Source: Microcaldota archaeon (GTDB lineage: Archaea > Micrarchaeota > Micrarchaeia > Micrarchaeales > CABMGC01). Taken from it: DNA of 33,756 bases. Both the position numbers and the translations under genes were made by a program. Below, in pieces: positions 1 to 9,440 of this stretch. The DNA lies in the NCBI GenBank assembly GCA_021803245.1, contig JAJZLT010000002.1, positions 1 to 33,756 on the forward strand. The letters run 5' to 3'. The notes below the pieces were generated by a model. That model searched no databases, had not been told where the DNA came from, and saw only the letters and a list, made by a program, of their open reading frames with translations. Position 1 is the first letter of the stretch. Each line of letters opens with the position of its first letter.

Positions 1-407
1 TTCGCTGACGCGTTTTTATTCTCTCTCATCCCTACCAACTTTTATTTTAACAACAGCAGGATCAGTCTGCCCAGACTACCCTCCAGACATTCTTCCTTTC
101 CATAACAAACTTCACAGGCCTGTTTTCATAGTTCTCTTCTTTGCTTGTATTCACATTCTTTTTATTCTCTCTTAAGATCCTTCCCATCATCCCATTCATT
201 ATATCACCATTAAGCATAAACGAGGTTTGGGCAGATGCGGTGGGGAAATTGGCAAGTATGCGCAGGGTGGAGGTGCGCATGCTGTCCGAGGACGAGCATA
301 AGACTGCATTATTGTACAGATCCATCATATCCCAAACCCTTGATATATTTATAATTTAACTTATATATAAATATGGCGAAGATGTTAACTTTTATATCAA
401 GAATTCG

Positions 408-1436
408 TCATTTTGGATATATGTTATTTAGGCCTTCTTCGTTCCATTTAAATCTCGTGTAATTTAGGTTTATATCTATATTCCTGAATGGATACGAACC
501 CTTTACTATTCCAATTATTCTAGCGTATTTTATCTCTACTTTTTCTTGATTAAATATGTTTTTATGAGCTTTTATGGCGTTCTTTTTTGCATCTGATTCA
601 TTATCAAAAAGCCCTATGCCAAAGAATCGGTAACTTCCGCTCATCGGGGCGAGAATCTGGAAGGTATTCAATATAGGCAATTGTTCATCATATCCTTTAT
701 AATATCCCATCATCTTTACTGACCTGATTGATGAAGTAGTATTAAAATGATAGTTCACTGCGTATGCAAGGATGTAATCAAACATAGGCTTATTAACAGA
801 TATCGTAAAGCGCTTTATTATGCCATTTTTCCGAAGCATAAAGAGTCGGTAATAAAGTGTGTTTCTGCTTATTTTTAATGACCTTGATAGATCGCTCATG
901 CTCATATTGCTGTTATCTGCCAGCAACATGAGAAGTTGCTTGTCTGTTTTGTCTATTTTTTTAGCAAATATATCTATCTGCTTACTAGTGATTGGAAAAT
1001 ATCCGAAGTTCGTATTCATCAGTTCGCTTGGATATATACGTAGGCCGTACTCTCCTAGCTTACTCGGTAGAAGACTTTCCCATACAATATATTTCATAGG
1101 GTCGCTATTAACTGTATGGATTATAAGATCAAAATCTCCTTTGCAAAGATAGATATTGTCGGCATATAAGTCATTTTTGAAAATTTCTTTTAAATCGTCA
1201 AGTTTTGGCTTTTTAATTAGTTTTGCAATTATCAAGTGTCTTTGTATAAGTCCCAACTCATCTTCATTGACTTCTAATCCGAATTTAATTTCATATCTAT
1301 TTTTCAATGCCCTAAGTGTTTTGCTTGCAGTTACTCTAGAGCATTTAGCTATCTTTGCAAGATCGCTTATAGAGGCTCTAGAATCTTCGCTAAGCTTCCT
1401 TAATATTACTTTTTCCCTGTAATTGTAGAGCTTCAT
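408..1436 (-). CDS. Lrp/AsnC-like transcriptional regulator with two winged-HTH segments
   Basis: The ORF track gives 408..1487. An internal ATG at 1436 (MKLYNYREK) is preferred because a TATA-like aaaatatatatt lies ~25 nt upstream. Two HTH-like segments: ISDLAKIAKCSRVTASKTLRALKNR and MSDLSRSLKISRNTLYYRLFMLRKNGII. Confidence 0.7.
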   Translation of the reverse strand: MKLYNYREKVILRKLSEDSRASISDLAKIAKCSRVTASKTLRALKNRYEIKFGLEVNEDELGLIQRHLIIAKLIKKPKLDDLKEIFKNDLYADNIYLCKGDFDLIIHTVNSDPMKYIVWESLLPSKLGEYGLRIYPSELMNTNFGYFPITSKQIDIFAKKIDKTDKQLLMLLADNSNMSMSDLSRSLKISRNTLYYRLFMLRKNGIIKRFTISVNKPMFDYILAYAVNYHFNTTSSIRSVKMMGYYKGYDEQLPILNTFQILAPMSGSYRFFGIGLFDNESDAKKNAIKAHKNIFNQEKVEIKYARIIGIVKGSYPFRNIDINLNYTRFKWNEEGLNNIYPK

Positions 1437-1541
1437 TACTAAAATATCTGCGAGATGGTTAATATATATTTTGCCGAACTTACGCAAAGAAAGTAGGACA
1501 TTTATAAAGGATTTAAAAGAATAGTAAGAGATAGCATTGTA

Positions 1542-2777
1542 ATGGCACTTTCGATAATGCAGAAGGGGTATATTTTCATTGCAATTGCAATGATAGAGCT
1601 TTCTATGCTCTCTATATTATCAAACATCGGAGCGAGCAGCTTAGGAACGTTACAACTGCTCTTTTTTGTATTCTTGGCTGCGATGATAACTTCCCTTATA
1701 ATTGTTTTATATAAAAATCGGTATGGAGAATTGAAAAAACTATTTAAAAATAAAAGAGCTTTGATAATAGTGGCATTTGCTGGTCTGCTCAATTATGCAG
1801 GCGCGCAATTATTCCTTACCTTAGGAGTACTCGGCACTAATCCAATTATAACAACCATTGTGCTTAAATTGTGGCCGATCTTTCTAGCGATTATGATCCC
1901 TTTTGTGATAAAAACGAAAGTAGAATGGCCGCAGATTTTTGCATTACTGATCGCTTTTTCAGGCGTATATCTAATTCTTACGAATGGAACACTTATTTCA
2001 CTAAATGTTCTAGAGTTACCTTACATTGGATTTTTGGTTCTTTCCACTTTCTTTACTGCTTTTTCTAATCTCATAATAAAAAGTCAAAACAACGACATAT
2101 ATAGCGAGGTATTTGTATTTAATCTGGCTTCGCTGCTATTTATAGCGCTGCTTATTTTCACGTTAAAAGTGCCATTAAGCCTTAATATGGACTTGGCTTC
2201 TATTGCATCAATTCTCTTCCTTGGAATGATAACTTACTGCGTTGGAGCACTGCTTTTCTTTTATGCCCTTAAGGCACTCGACCCATTAGTAGCAGCAAAC
2301 GCAAGTTATTCTACGCCATTTTTAACAATTTTATTCTCTTTCTTAATTCTGGGCACACCTCTAAAAATTTATTACTTATATGCTGTGGCCCTTATAATTT
2401 TGGCATTGATTATCCAGAATAAATATTCAAAGAGAGCACCCAGATATATAGGTACAAAGGCGCATCGTCCATTAGCCCTATATGACATAACAGGTGCATT
2501 TGTTGAAAACACGCATCCGCAAATATATCAGTACATCCAAGGAACGGGCAGAGCACTTGCAGCAAAGATAAGGATAAGCAAATATTTGGAGTTTGAGAAT
2601 AAGAACAATTATGATTGCATCGTATTTACAAATAAAAATCATCCCGATAGTATAAGAAAGGGGGAGATGGAATTCATAGAAAACATAGTATGCCCTGGCC
2701 CTGATGAATTAATAATCATGGGCATAGGTAATGCCGATTCTGTTGAAAAAGCCATAGCGGAATATTTCAATTATTAA
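1542..2777 (+). CDS. DMT/EamA-family transporter with ~110-aa hydrophilic C-terminal extension
   Basis: About ten hydrophobic segments in EamA-like arrangement (two repeats), then a soluble tail from about KYSKRAPRYIGTKAHRPLALYDITGAFVENTH to the end. Confidence 0.75.
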   Translation: MALSIMQKGYIFIAIAMIELSMLSILSNIGASSLGTLQLLFFVFLAAMITSLIIVLYKNRYGELKKLFKNKRALIIVAFAGLLNYAGAQLFLTLGVLGTNPIITTIVLKLWPIFLAIMIPFVIKTKVEWPQIFALLIAFSGVYLILTNGTLISLNVLELPYIGFLVLSTFFTAFSNLIIKSQNNDIYSEVFVFNLASLLFIALLIFTLKVPLSLNMDLASIASILFLGMITYCVGALLFFYALKALDPLVAANASYSTPFLTILFSFLILGTPLKIYYLYAVALIILALIIQNKYSKRAPRYIGTKAHRPLALYDITGAFVENTHPQIYQYIQGTGRALAAKIRISKYLEFENKNNYDCIVFTNKNHPDSIRKGEMEFIENIVCPGPDELIIMGIGNADSVEKAIAEYFNY

Positions 2778-2986
2778 GCGCGCATCAACATAATCTACTG
2801 TTGCTTTAGATTTCAGTGCGTGGCCCGGGCGCCTTTATGCGATTGACAGTTTATTGGAAAAACGTGCCTGTTGATTATGGGAGACATCGCCTGTGGAAAA
2901 GATGCGATGCTCAAGGCATGCTAGCAAAAGATATAAGTAAATAATCTTAGCATAGTATAGTGAAATTTTGAACTTTAAGTGATAAT

Positions 2987-3367
2987 ATGGCAGATTCGGC
3001 GAACCAGGCAGGCAGTTTCATAGTAGTTACCACAAACTATGTTCCAGGCAGCAAAATAACAAAGGTGTACGGACCTGCCTTTGGAATTGTTGTCAGGAGC
3101 AGGGGTATTGGAGGCAACATTGTTGCGAGCCTGAGGACCATAGTAGGCGGAGAAATAGACGAATATACGAAGATGCTGACCGATGCCAGGGAGAACGCCA
3201 TAGAGAGGATGGTTGCAAACGCGCAGAAGCTTGGAGCAAACGCAGTGGTCGACATGCGCTTTGACTCGGCAGACATAGGGCAGACAATGACCGAGGTAGT
3301 GGCTTATGGCACCGCAGTAGTAGCGGAAAGCGAAGTAAACAAGACCACGCCGGTCTCATTGAGATAA
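2987..3367 (+). CDS. YbjQ/UPF0145-like protein
   Basis: 126 aa; VVTTNYVPGSKITKVYGPAFGIVVRSRG...ARENAIERMVANAQKLGANAVVDMRFDS is characteristic of the YbjQ family. Confidence 0.85.
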   Translation: MADSANQAGSFIVVTTNYVPGSKITKVYGPAFGIVVRSRGIGGNIVASLRTIVGGEIDEYTKMLTDARENAIERMVANAQKLGANAVVDMRFDSADIGQTMTEVVAYGTAVVAESEVNKTTPVSLR

Positions 3368-3783
3368 TGATTATGGATTACAACCAATTGCTAGACAGGG
3401 CATTCGCAGAACTTCCCACGCTTTCCCAGGAGAGTGTGGATTTCAAGATACCTGAAGTCGATTCGCTTATCCAGGGCGGAAAGACCGTTGTCAGAAACAT
3501 TTCCCAGATAGCAGACAAGGCAAGAAGGAGCAGCGAGGACATAGCAAAGTACCTTACAAAGGAGCTGGGAACGCCAATGAGCATAAACAACAATATGCTT
3601 GAAATAAGTGCAAAGATAAGCCAGAGCTCGCTCAACGAGAAAATACGAAGGTTTTTTGAAGTTTACGTTATATGTAAGGAGTGCCACAAACCTGACACGC
3701 ATGTTGAGAACAGGGATCGCGGTTATATTGTTATAGCATGCGAAGCCTGCGGTGCAAGGTATACTGTGAAGAATTACCAGTGA
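3367..3783 (+). CDS. translation initiation factor aIF2 subunit beta
   Basis: 138 aa; N-terminal domain plus C-terminal zinc ribbon CKECHKPDTHVENRDRGYIVIACEACGARYTV. Overlaps the upstream stop codon by 1 nt. Start may be 3367 or the ATG at 3373. Confidence 0.92.
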   Translation: MIMDYNQLLDRAFAELPTLSQESVDFKIPEVDSLIQGGKTVVRNISQIADKARRSSEDIAKYLTKELGTPMSINNNMLEISAKISQSSLNEKIRRFFEVYVICKECHKPDTHVENRDRGYIVIACEACGARYTVKNYQ

Positions 3784-3788
3784 TGTGA

Positions 3789-4097
3789 ATGCCATTCAAG
3801 AAAGGAAACCAGGAAGGCCAGGTACATACCCTCATGGTACCGCGTAGCGGAGAGGTCATAGGCCTTGTGACCAAGGCGCAGGGTGCATCCAACTTCCTTG
3901 TCATGTGCTCAGACAAGAACGAGCGTACCTGCTCGATACCGGGCAGGCTGAAGAGGAGATTCTGGATAAAGGAAGGCGATATAGTGCTTGTGCAGCCATG
4001 GGTTGTTCAATCAGACAAGAGAGGGGACATAATATGGAGATACAGCATAATGGACAAGGGGCTGCTTGAAAAGAAGGGCTTCGAGATACCAAAATAG
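3789..4097 (+). CDS. translation initiation factor aIF1A
   Basis: 102 aa; S1/OB-like core GEVIGLVTKAQGASNFLVMCSDKNERTCSIPGRLKRRFWIKEGDIVLVQPW. Confidence 0.93.
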   Translation: MPFKKGNQEGQVHTLMVPRSGEVIGLVTKAQGASNFLVMCSDKNERTCSIPGRLKRRFWIKEGDIVLVQPWVVQSDKRGDIIWRYSIMDKGLLEKKGFEIPK

Positions 4098-4102
4098 CAT
4101 GG

Positions 4103-4879
4103 CTATTTTGAGCTGCCTTTTCCTGCGCGTATCTCTTCCAGAACACTGCTCTCGTCTTTTTCAATTCCGTACTTCTTCGCGAAATATGCAAGTATATTGT
4201 GTACATCACGCTCGAGGAAGCTCTCCGCATTCGGATGATCCAGCACTACTGCCTGCCCGAAATCTATAAGGTATGGATTGTTCCCCATGACAAGTATGTT
4301 GTACTCGCTTATGTCAGCATGGACAAGATTTCCACTGTACAATTTCTTTATTTCGATGAGTATCTTGCCGAGCATCTCCGCAGGGTTTTCCGGCCTTGCT
4401 GCCTTAAGCCTCTGCGAGGGCTTTCCATCTTCTCCGATAAGCTCCATGCAGAGAACGTTTCCGCTGAAGATATACGGCTTTGGGCACCGCACCCCGATGG
4501 CGTTGGCGAGTTTCAGGTTCCCGTACTCTTTTCTGCACCACTCGCTGGCGAGCGCTGAAACTGTCATCTTTACCTTCTCGAAACGGGGATCGCCTATCAG
4601 GTATGCCATCCGATTTTCGAAGTTCGTATTCTCCTTCCTGAAGATCTTGACTATTACGGGAGCGCCATCCACCCTCTCGCCTCCTTCTGCCACATAGACA
4701 TCTGCTTCCTTGCCCTTGGCTATTATGAACTCCAGAGTATAGACAAAACCATGCGAAAAGAGCTTGCGAAGATTCAGCATCATCCTTTCGTCAAATACGC
4801 CCTCCTCTATCTTGAGCCTCTCGCGGAGCTGGTACTCCTCCCTGCTTGATCTCTTCCTCTTGCTCCTTTTCTGTGACAT
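4103..4879 (-). CDS. rio1: RIO1-type serine/threonine protein kinase
   Basis: GKEADVYVA, LVHADISEYNILV (catalytic loop) and PYLIDFGQAV (metal-binding loop) are Rio1 hallmarks. Confidence 0.93.
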   Translation of the reverse strand: MSQKRSKRKRSSREEYQLRERLKIEEGVFDERMMLNLRKLFSHGFVYTLEFIIAKGKEADVYVAEGGERVDGAPVIVKIFRKENTNFENRMAYLIGDPRFEKVKMTVSALASEWCRKEYGNLKLANAIGVRCPKPYIFSGNVLCMELIGEDGKPSQRLKAARPENPAEMLGKILIEIKKLYSGNLVHADISEYNILVMGNNPYLIDFGQAVVLDHPNAESFLERDVHNILAYFAKKYGIEKDESSVLEEIRAGKGSSK

Positions 4880-4922
4880 CGCAACACCTGCTATTTTTAT
4901 ATTTTCATAGCAGTATCTTATT

Positions 4923-5744
4923 ATGCATCAGGCTAATTTAAAGCTGCTCTTGCTTCTTCCATTCATGATTGCAGGAACGGCCTTTGCCGGCACGGTGACG
5001 CTTACCGGCAGCTGCATTCAGGAAAACGCAGCCTATGGAAAGATCAGCTTCATCTTGGTAAATTCTGGAAACCAGAGCGCATCGTCACTCTCAGTTGTCC
5101 CTTCCTTAATAGGCTCAGGAAAATTTTATCCAGTGTACACTTACAATGAACTCATGCCGGGAACCCAGATAAACCTTAGCATAAACAGCCAGGATATCAA
5201 TGGCAGCGGCGTTTATCCGGCATATTTTAACGTCTCTTACAGGCAGGGTACGGCTCTCTATTCGGATGTCTTCCCGTGCACTTCAGGAATAGAGATAGGA
5301 AATGCAACAGTTTCAAGCTGGATAATGCTTACGTATGGCATTTCCAACACCTCTTCAGGCTATATGATAGGAGTCAACGCGCTCAATGCGGGCTACGGCA
5401 CTGCCAATGCAACCATAGGCCTGGTTGCGCCAGGTGGGCTGGACTTCTCAGGCCAGAGCACATACGATATAGAAATGCGGCCCGGCCGCACCTACAGCGT
5501 TAATTTTACCTTGGGCAATATGGCAGGCGGCTATTCCAGCTATACTGCCATGCTCTACGCTACTTACAGATACGGTGGCCTCGTCCATTCTACCATCTCC
5601 GACATTGTCATAAAGGAACATCATGCCAAAAGCCAGGTTCTTGGAGACCTGGTTATTTTCATGGGCATCTTTGCATTCCTGATTGTTGTGGCGCTTCTTG
5701 CAAGGATTGCGCTTATCAGAAGCATGAGGAAGAGAGCGAAATAG
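4923..5744 (+). CDS. secreted/membrane-anchored protein with extracellular beta-rich domains and C-terminal TM helix
   Basis: N-terminal signal-like segment LLLLLPFMIAGTAFAG, Ser/Asn/Gly-rich ectodomain, C-terminal TM LVIFMGIFAFLIVVALLARIALI plus basic tail. Confidence 0.6.
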   Translation: MHQANLKLLLLLPFMIAGTAFAGTVTLTGSCIQENAAYGKISFILVNSGNQSASSLSVVPSLIGSGKFYPVYTYNELMPGTQINLSINSQDINGSGVYPAYFNVSYRQGTALYSDVFPCTSGIEIGNATVSSWIMLTYGISNTSSGYMIGVNALNAGYGTANATIGLVAPGGLDFSGQSTYDIEMRPGRTYSVNFTLGNMAGGYSSYTAMLYATYRYGGLVHSTISDIVIKEHHAKSQVLGDLVIFMGIFAFLIVVALLARIALIRSMRKRAK

Positions 5745-5745
5745 T

Positions 5746-7503
5746 TCAGGTAGCATTACTATTGCCGATGCTATAGTTGTTTATACGGTATATTGCAAAG
5801 GTCTTGCCCTCCGATGTCGTTTGCGTGGCCAGCTGCGTTAACGAATACTTGTGCATTATTGAACTGCAAGTTGAGCTTGTGCCTGGAACTGAGCACCAGT
5901 AGCCGTAATCGAAGTCGAAGCAGCTATAACTGCTTATGTAGTTCCTAATCGTCTGGTTGTCTGCGCCCGCATAAATGTAGCTGATGCTTGCGGAGCTTCT
6001 GCCCAGGTCATACCACATCTCAGGAGTGAATGAGAAAACAAGGCAGTTTGAGGGCACTGCCTCATAGTTATTGTATATGAACTCTGTTGCTGAATACGGC
6101 TGGTACTCCTGTGGCATTGTCTGCGGTTTCTGGGTTATCTGGCCCAGCGTAGTTGAAAAAGGATACAGTAAGAACAAGGCGACGATGAGAACGTACAATG
6201 CAGCATGCATTGCGCCTGCCTTCTGCTGCTTCCTTGTCCTGGCCCTTCTGCGCCTCCTGGCCAGGCTTGCTGACCATGAGATGAATCGGTACGTGCCTTC
6301 TATTCCGAGCGCGGAGAAGATCGCTATCTCTGGCATTAACTCAAGCATGAACCTTGAATCCACGCCGTAGTTGGCGCCTCCCGCATAGAACGATGCGTAG
6401 AAAAGCATGTAAAAAAGGAATAAAATGCCTAGTGAAAGCACTGCAGGGCGCATCATGTTATCCTTTCTCTGAAGCACAGCGTAGGCTATGCCAAGGAGCG
6501 ATGCAATAGTGACTATGCCATTGAATATCGCAGGATAGAAGTTAGACATGCCCAGCAGGAAAGATGAATTTTCTATAAGGTTTTTATGCATTGTATGAAG
6601 GGAGAAAAGAGGGGATGAATTCTGCCCGTAATTCGGATTCTGCAGCTCATAGTGTATGTAATAGATCTGCGGGGCAAGAAGCATGACAAGGGCCAGGACT
6701 ATCAGCAGGAATTTCTCGTCTCCCAGGAGCGATCTCTTCAGGTAGCCTGCCTTCTGCACTATATTCTCCTTTATGCTGCCGCTGCCAAGAATGAAGTATG
6801 CTGCAAAGAAAACAGGCAGGAGAAGTATGGCTTCTATCCTTAGGTATATAACCATTACAAGCGAGAGGACCGCGAGCAGGAAGGTTTTATTGCTCCTCCT
6901 CTCGGCAAACACTGCAAGGAAAAATAGGCTTATCAGGGTAAAGAGCATGAATGGCAGGTCCACTGACGCCTGCGTCCTCGACCAGGTTATTACTCCTGGC
7001 AGAAGGGCGAGGGAGAATGCAGAAATCAGGGATATTCGCCTGCTTTTGAAGAGGGCAGAGCTGACCAGGAAAACTGCAAGTATCGAAAGGGAGCCTGCAA
7101 GAAGCTCCATGGCGAAGGCAGTGTTTGTGCTTATGCCAAAGAGCGCAAAGGCGATTGCGATGAAAAAGGACCATCCTACCGGGTCATGATATACTGCCTG
7201 CACGTAACACTGGTGCAGGTAGCCTGAGCCGAAAAGGCACCAGAGGGAACTGCCGCTTGAGAGTATATTCACTGCGATGCCCTGGTATATGTTCTCATCG
7301 AAATAGAGCTGCTCGACAGGGCTCACATAGAGCAGCGAGAAGATCAAAAAGTATGCTATTATCAGGGCCAGGAGAGCGATGGTTAGCCTGTCTGCGCATG
7401 GCCTGATCACCTCGCGTACCTCATTTCTGAAGAGGAACAGTGCGATTAGGAATCCCGCGAACGAGCAGGCTTCGGCTGCTGTAAGAATATACCCGATTAT
7501 CAT
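5746..7503 (-). CDS. multi-pass membrane glycosyltransferase (ArnT/PMT-like, GT-C)
   Basis: Many TM segments; LYFDENIYQGIAVNIL resembles the GT-C acidic first-loop motif. ORF track starts at 7650, but MIIGYILTAAEAC at 7503 is the likely start and forms an ATGA overlap with the upstream gene. Confidence 0.75.
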   Translation of the reverse strand: MIIGYILTAAEACSFAGFLIALFLFRNEVREVIRPCADRLTIALLALIIAYFLIFSLLYVSPVEQLYFDENIYQGIAVNILSSGSSLWCLFGSGYLHQCYVQAVYHDPVGWSFFIAIAFALFGISTNTAFAMELLAGSLSILAVFLVSSALFKSRRISLISAFSLALLPGVITWSRTQASVDLPFMLFTLISLFFLAVFAERRSNKTFLLAVLSLVMVIYLRIEAILLLPVFFAAYFILGSGSIKENIVQKAGYLKRSLLGDEKFLLIVLALVMLLAPQIYYIHYELQNPNYGQNSSPLFSLHTMHKNLIENSSFLLGMSNFYPAIFNGIVTIASLLGIAYAVLQRKDNMMRPAVLSLGILFLFYMLFYASFYAGGANYGVDSRFMLELMPEIAIFSALGIEGTYRFISWSASLARRRRRARTRKQQKAGAMHAALYVLIVALFLLYPFSTTLGQITQKPQTMPQEYQPYSATEFIYNNYEAVPSNCLVFSFTPEMWYDLGRSSASISYIYAGADNQTIRNYISSYSCFDFDYGYWCSVPGTSSTCSSIMHKYSLTQLATQTTSEGKTFAIYRINNYSIGNSNAT

Positions 7504-9203
7504 TTTTTCGCCGCCTTGTTCTCTACGAAGTAATCCCCGATGAACATGTACCTGGTCTTTGTCTTTTCCATTGTTTCTATGGCATCTGCAGGGCTTAGCA
7601 CTATTGGCATGCCATGGATATTGAAGCTGGTATTCAGCACTATCCCGCATCCATTTTTCTTTTTAAGCGCCTCAATCAGGGCCCTGTAACTTCTGTTCTC
7701 ATTGCCAAGCATCTGCGGCCTCGCAGTCATGTCTATATGAACCACAGAGCGCATCTGCTCTGCGTAAGTGTCCTTTACCTTGTATGCGGTTGTCATGAAT
7801 CTGTCCCTGCTCTTCACACCGTCAAGCGCTTTGACAGCCTCTTCTTCCAGCATGCTTGGCGCAAACGGCTGGTACCACTCCCTGTGCTTTACATAAATAT
7901 TTAGCATGTCCTTGGCGCTGCTTGAAGAAGCACTGGCCAGTATGCTTCTGTTGCCCAGCGCACGCGGCCCGTACTCCATTCTGTCCTGGAACCAGAAGAG
8001 GTACTCGCCATCGTTTATTATCTCTGCGGCATGCGAAGGCTTGTCGGCATCAATCTCGTATCTGAGCCTTCCGTTCTGCCTAAGGCTTTCGAGTATTTGT
8101 TCGTCTGAATATGAATTGCCCAGGTATGCATCCTTGAAATCATAACTGGAGACGCCATTGAGCTCGTGGTTTGCGACCATGGCCGCGCCGAGGGCTATCC
8201 CGCCGTCGCCCATATGGGGAAAAGTGAAGTGCTCCTTTACGACATCGAGGTCCTTTATGCGCATATTGAGCTTCACGTTTGACATTATGCCCCCTGCAAA
8301 TGCGAAGCTCCTGCTGCCCGATTCTTCGGAATAGTTTCTGACCAGTTCGAGAGCGATGCGCTCAAGAAGCTGCTGCACCATGTACGAGAATTGCTCCCTT
8401 GGCATAGACCAGGCCAGCCTGTTCAGCATATCGTATTGCCTTACCGGGCCGTACTTGGCAGTTATCTCTGTTCCCTTGATGCTGAAAAAATCCCTTAGCT
8501 TGTTCTCCTCAAATGTGAACGGGTACGAGTACTCTGCCATGGCCATTACCTTGCCTTCGTCCTCAAGCTCGCGCATGCCCACTATGTTCGTAGCCTGCTC
8601 GTAGAAAACGCCTATGCTGTTCCTGGCGGAGATCGAATGCCTCTTTTCCAGCCGCCCATTTGAAAAGTCGCTTATGGTGCAGCTTTCACCGTCACCGAGG
8701 CCGTCCATTGTTATAACAGCCGCCTTCCTGAATCCCGATGTATATGCTGCAGTTGCCGCATGGGAAGCATGATGATTAGCGCAGTAAAGCTCAGGGTTTT
8801 CAAAGCCAAGGTGCCTGAGCTCGCGTTTTATCGCGCCCTTGCTTATGATGCGGCATCCCGGCAGCACCCCTATTGTAGTCATGGAGTATTTTGTGAAGCG
8901 CATGAGGCCCTCATGCCTTGGCTTCAGCATCTTTCTTCTCCTGAAGCGGTAGTAGCTCTCCTTCTGCCAGGGAAAAACCCTTGAAACGGTCTTGGTGAAT
9001 TCAGCAGTAGGAAATGCCACAACATTGACTTCCGCAGGCTTTATCTGCGCAAACTCAAGCGCTGCTTTTATCGAATTATAAGGAAAGCTTACCTCAAGCT
9101 TCCTCTTCGTATAGCGCTCCTCGTTTGCAGCGAATATTATCAGGTCATTATGGATAAGGGCTGCCCCTGAATCATGGCCATCCCAGATTCCAAGTATATA
9201 CAT
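7500..9203 (-). CDS. carbamoyltransferase, NodU/CmcH/TobZ family
   Basis: MYILGIWDGHDSGAALIHND; Kae1-like NHHASHAATAAYTSGF; FAFAGGIMSNVKLNMRI; C-terminal hallmark RMEYGPRALGNRSILA. Confidence 0.92.
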   Translation of the reverse strand: MYILGIWDGHDSGAALIHNDLIIFAANEERYTKRKLEVSFPYNSIKAALEFAQIKPAEVNVVAFPTAEFTKTVSRVFPWQKESYYRFRRRKMLKPRHEGLMRFTKYSMTTIGVLPGCRIISKGAIKRELRHLGFENPELYCANHHASHAATAAYTSGFRKAAVITMDGLGDGESCTISDFSNGRLEKRHSISARNSIGVFYEQATNIVGMRELEDEGKVMAMAEYSYPFTFEENKLRDFFSIKGTEITAKYGPVRQYDMLNRLAWSMPREQFSYMVQQLLERIALELVRNYSEESGSRSFAFAGGIMSNVKLNMRIKDLDVVKEHFTFPHMGDGGIALGAAMVANHELNGVSSYDFKDAYLGNSYSDEQILESLRQNGRLRYEIDADKPSHAAEIINDGEYLFWFQDRMEYGPRALGNRSILASASSSSAKDMLNIYVKHREWYQPFAPSMLEEEAVKALDGVKSRDRFMTTAYKVKDTYAEQMRSVVHIDMTARPQMLGNENRSYRALIEALKKKNGCGIVLNTSFNIHGMPIVLSPADAIETMEKTKTRYMFIGDYFVENKAAKK

Positions 9204-9271
9204 ATTCTCAATCTGTTGTAAAGGTAGATTTTTATACCTGATTGGTTAAGTAAGATTAAATAAATGATGCA

Positions 9272-9433
9272 ATGGCTACTTTATCCACACCTCAATCGCA
9301 GGCTGGCGTGCTTAGCTTCTATGATGCGCCTGAAAAGGGGCCTCTGCTTAACGTGAAAATTTTCCTCGGAGTAGTATTTGCCTTTTCAGTGGTAGTGCTG
9401 ATTTTTGATCATTTCTTGGCTGCTGCAGCCTGA
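9272..9433 (+). CDS. preprotein translocase subunit Sec61-beta (archaeal SecG)
   Basis: Hand-translated 53-aa ORF absent from the supplied track (under 60 aa): MATLSTPQSQAGVLSFYDAPEKGPLLNVKIFLGVVFAFSVVVLIFDHFLAAAA*. Polar N-terminus, a short (A)GxLSFYD-type motif, then a single C-terminal TM. Confidence 0.85.
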   Translation: MATLSTPQSQAGVLSFYDAPEKGPLLNVKIFLGVVFAFSVVVLIFDHFLAAAA

Positions 9434-9440
9434 AAAAAGC

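Noticed and set aside
62-359. Overlapping ORFs 62..328 (-) and 141..359 (+)
   Set aside because: A TATA-like signal precedes the minus-strand ORF, but neither product shows a recognisable domain and both strands are open over the same DNA, so I could not support either.
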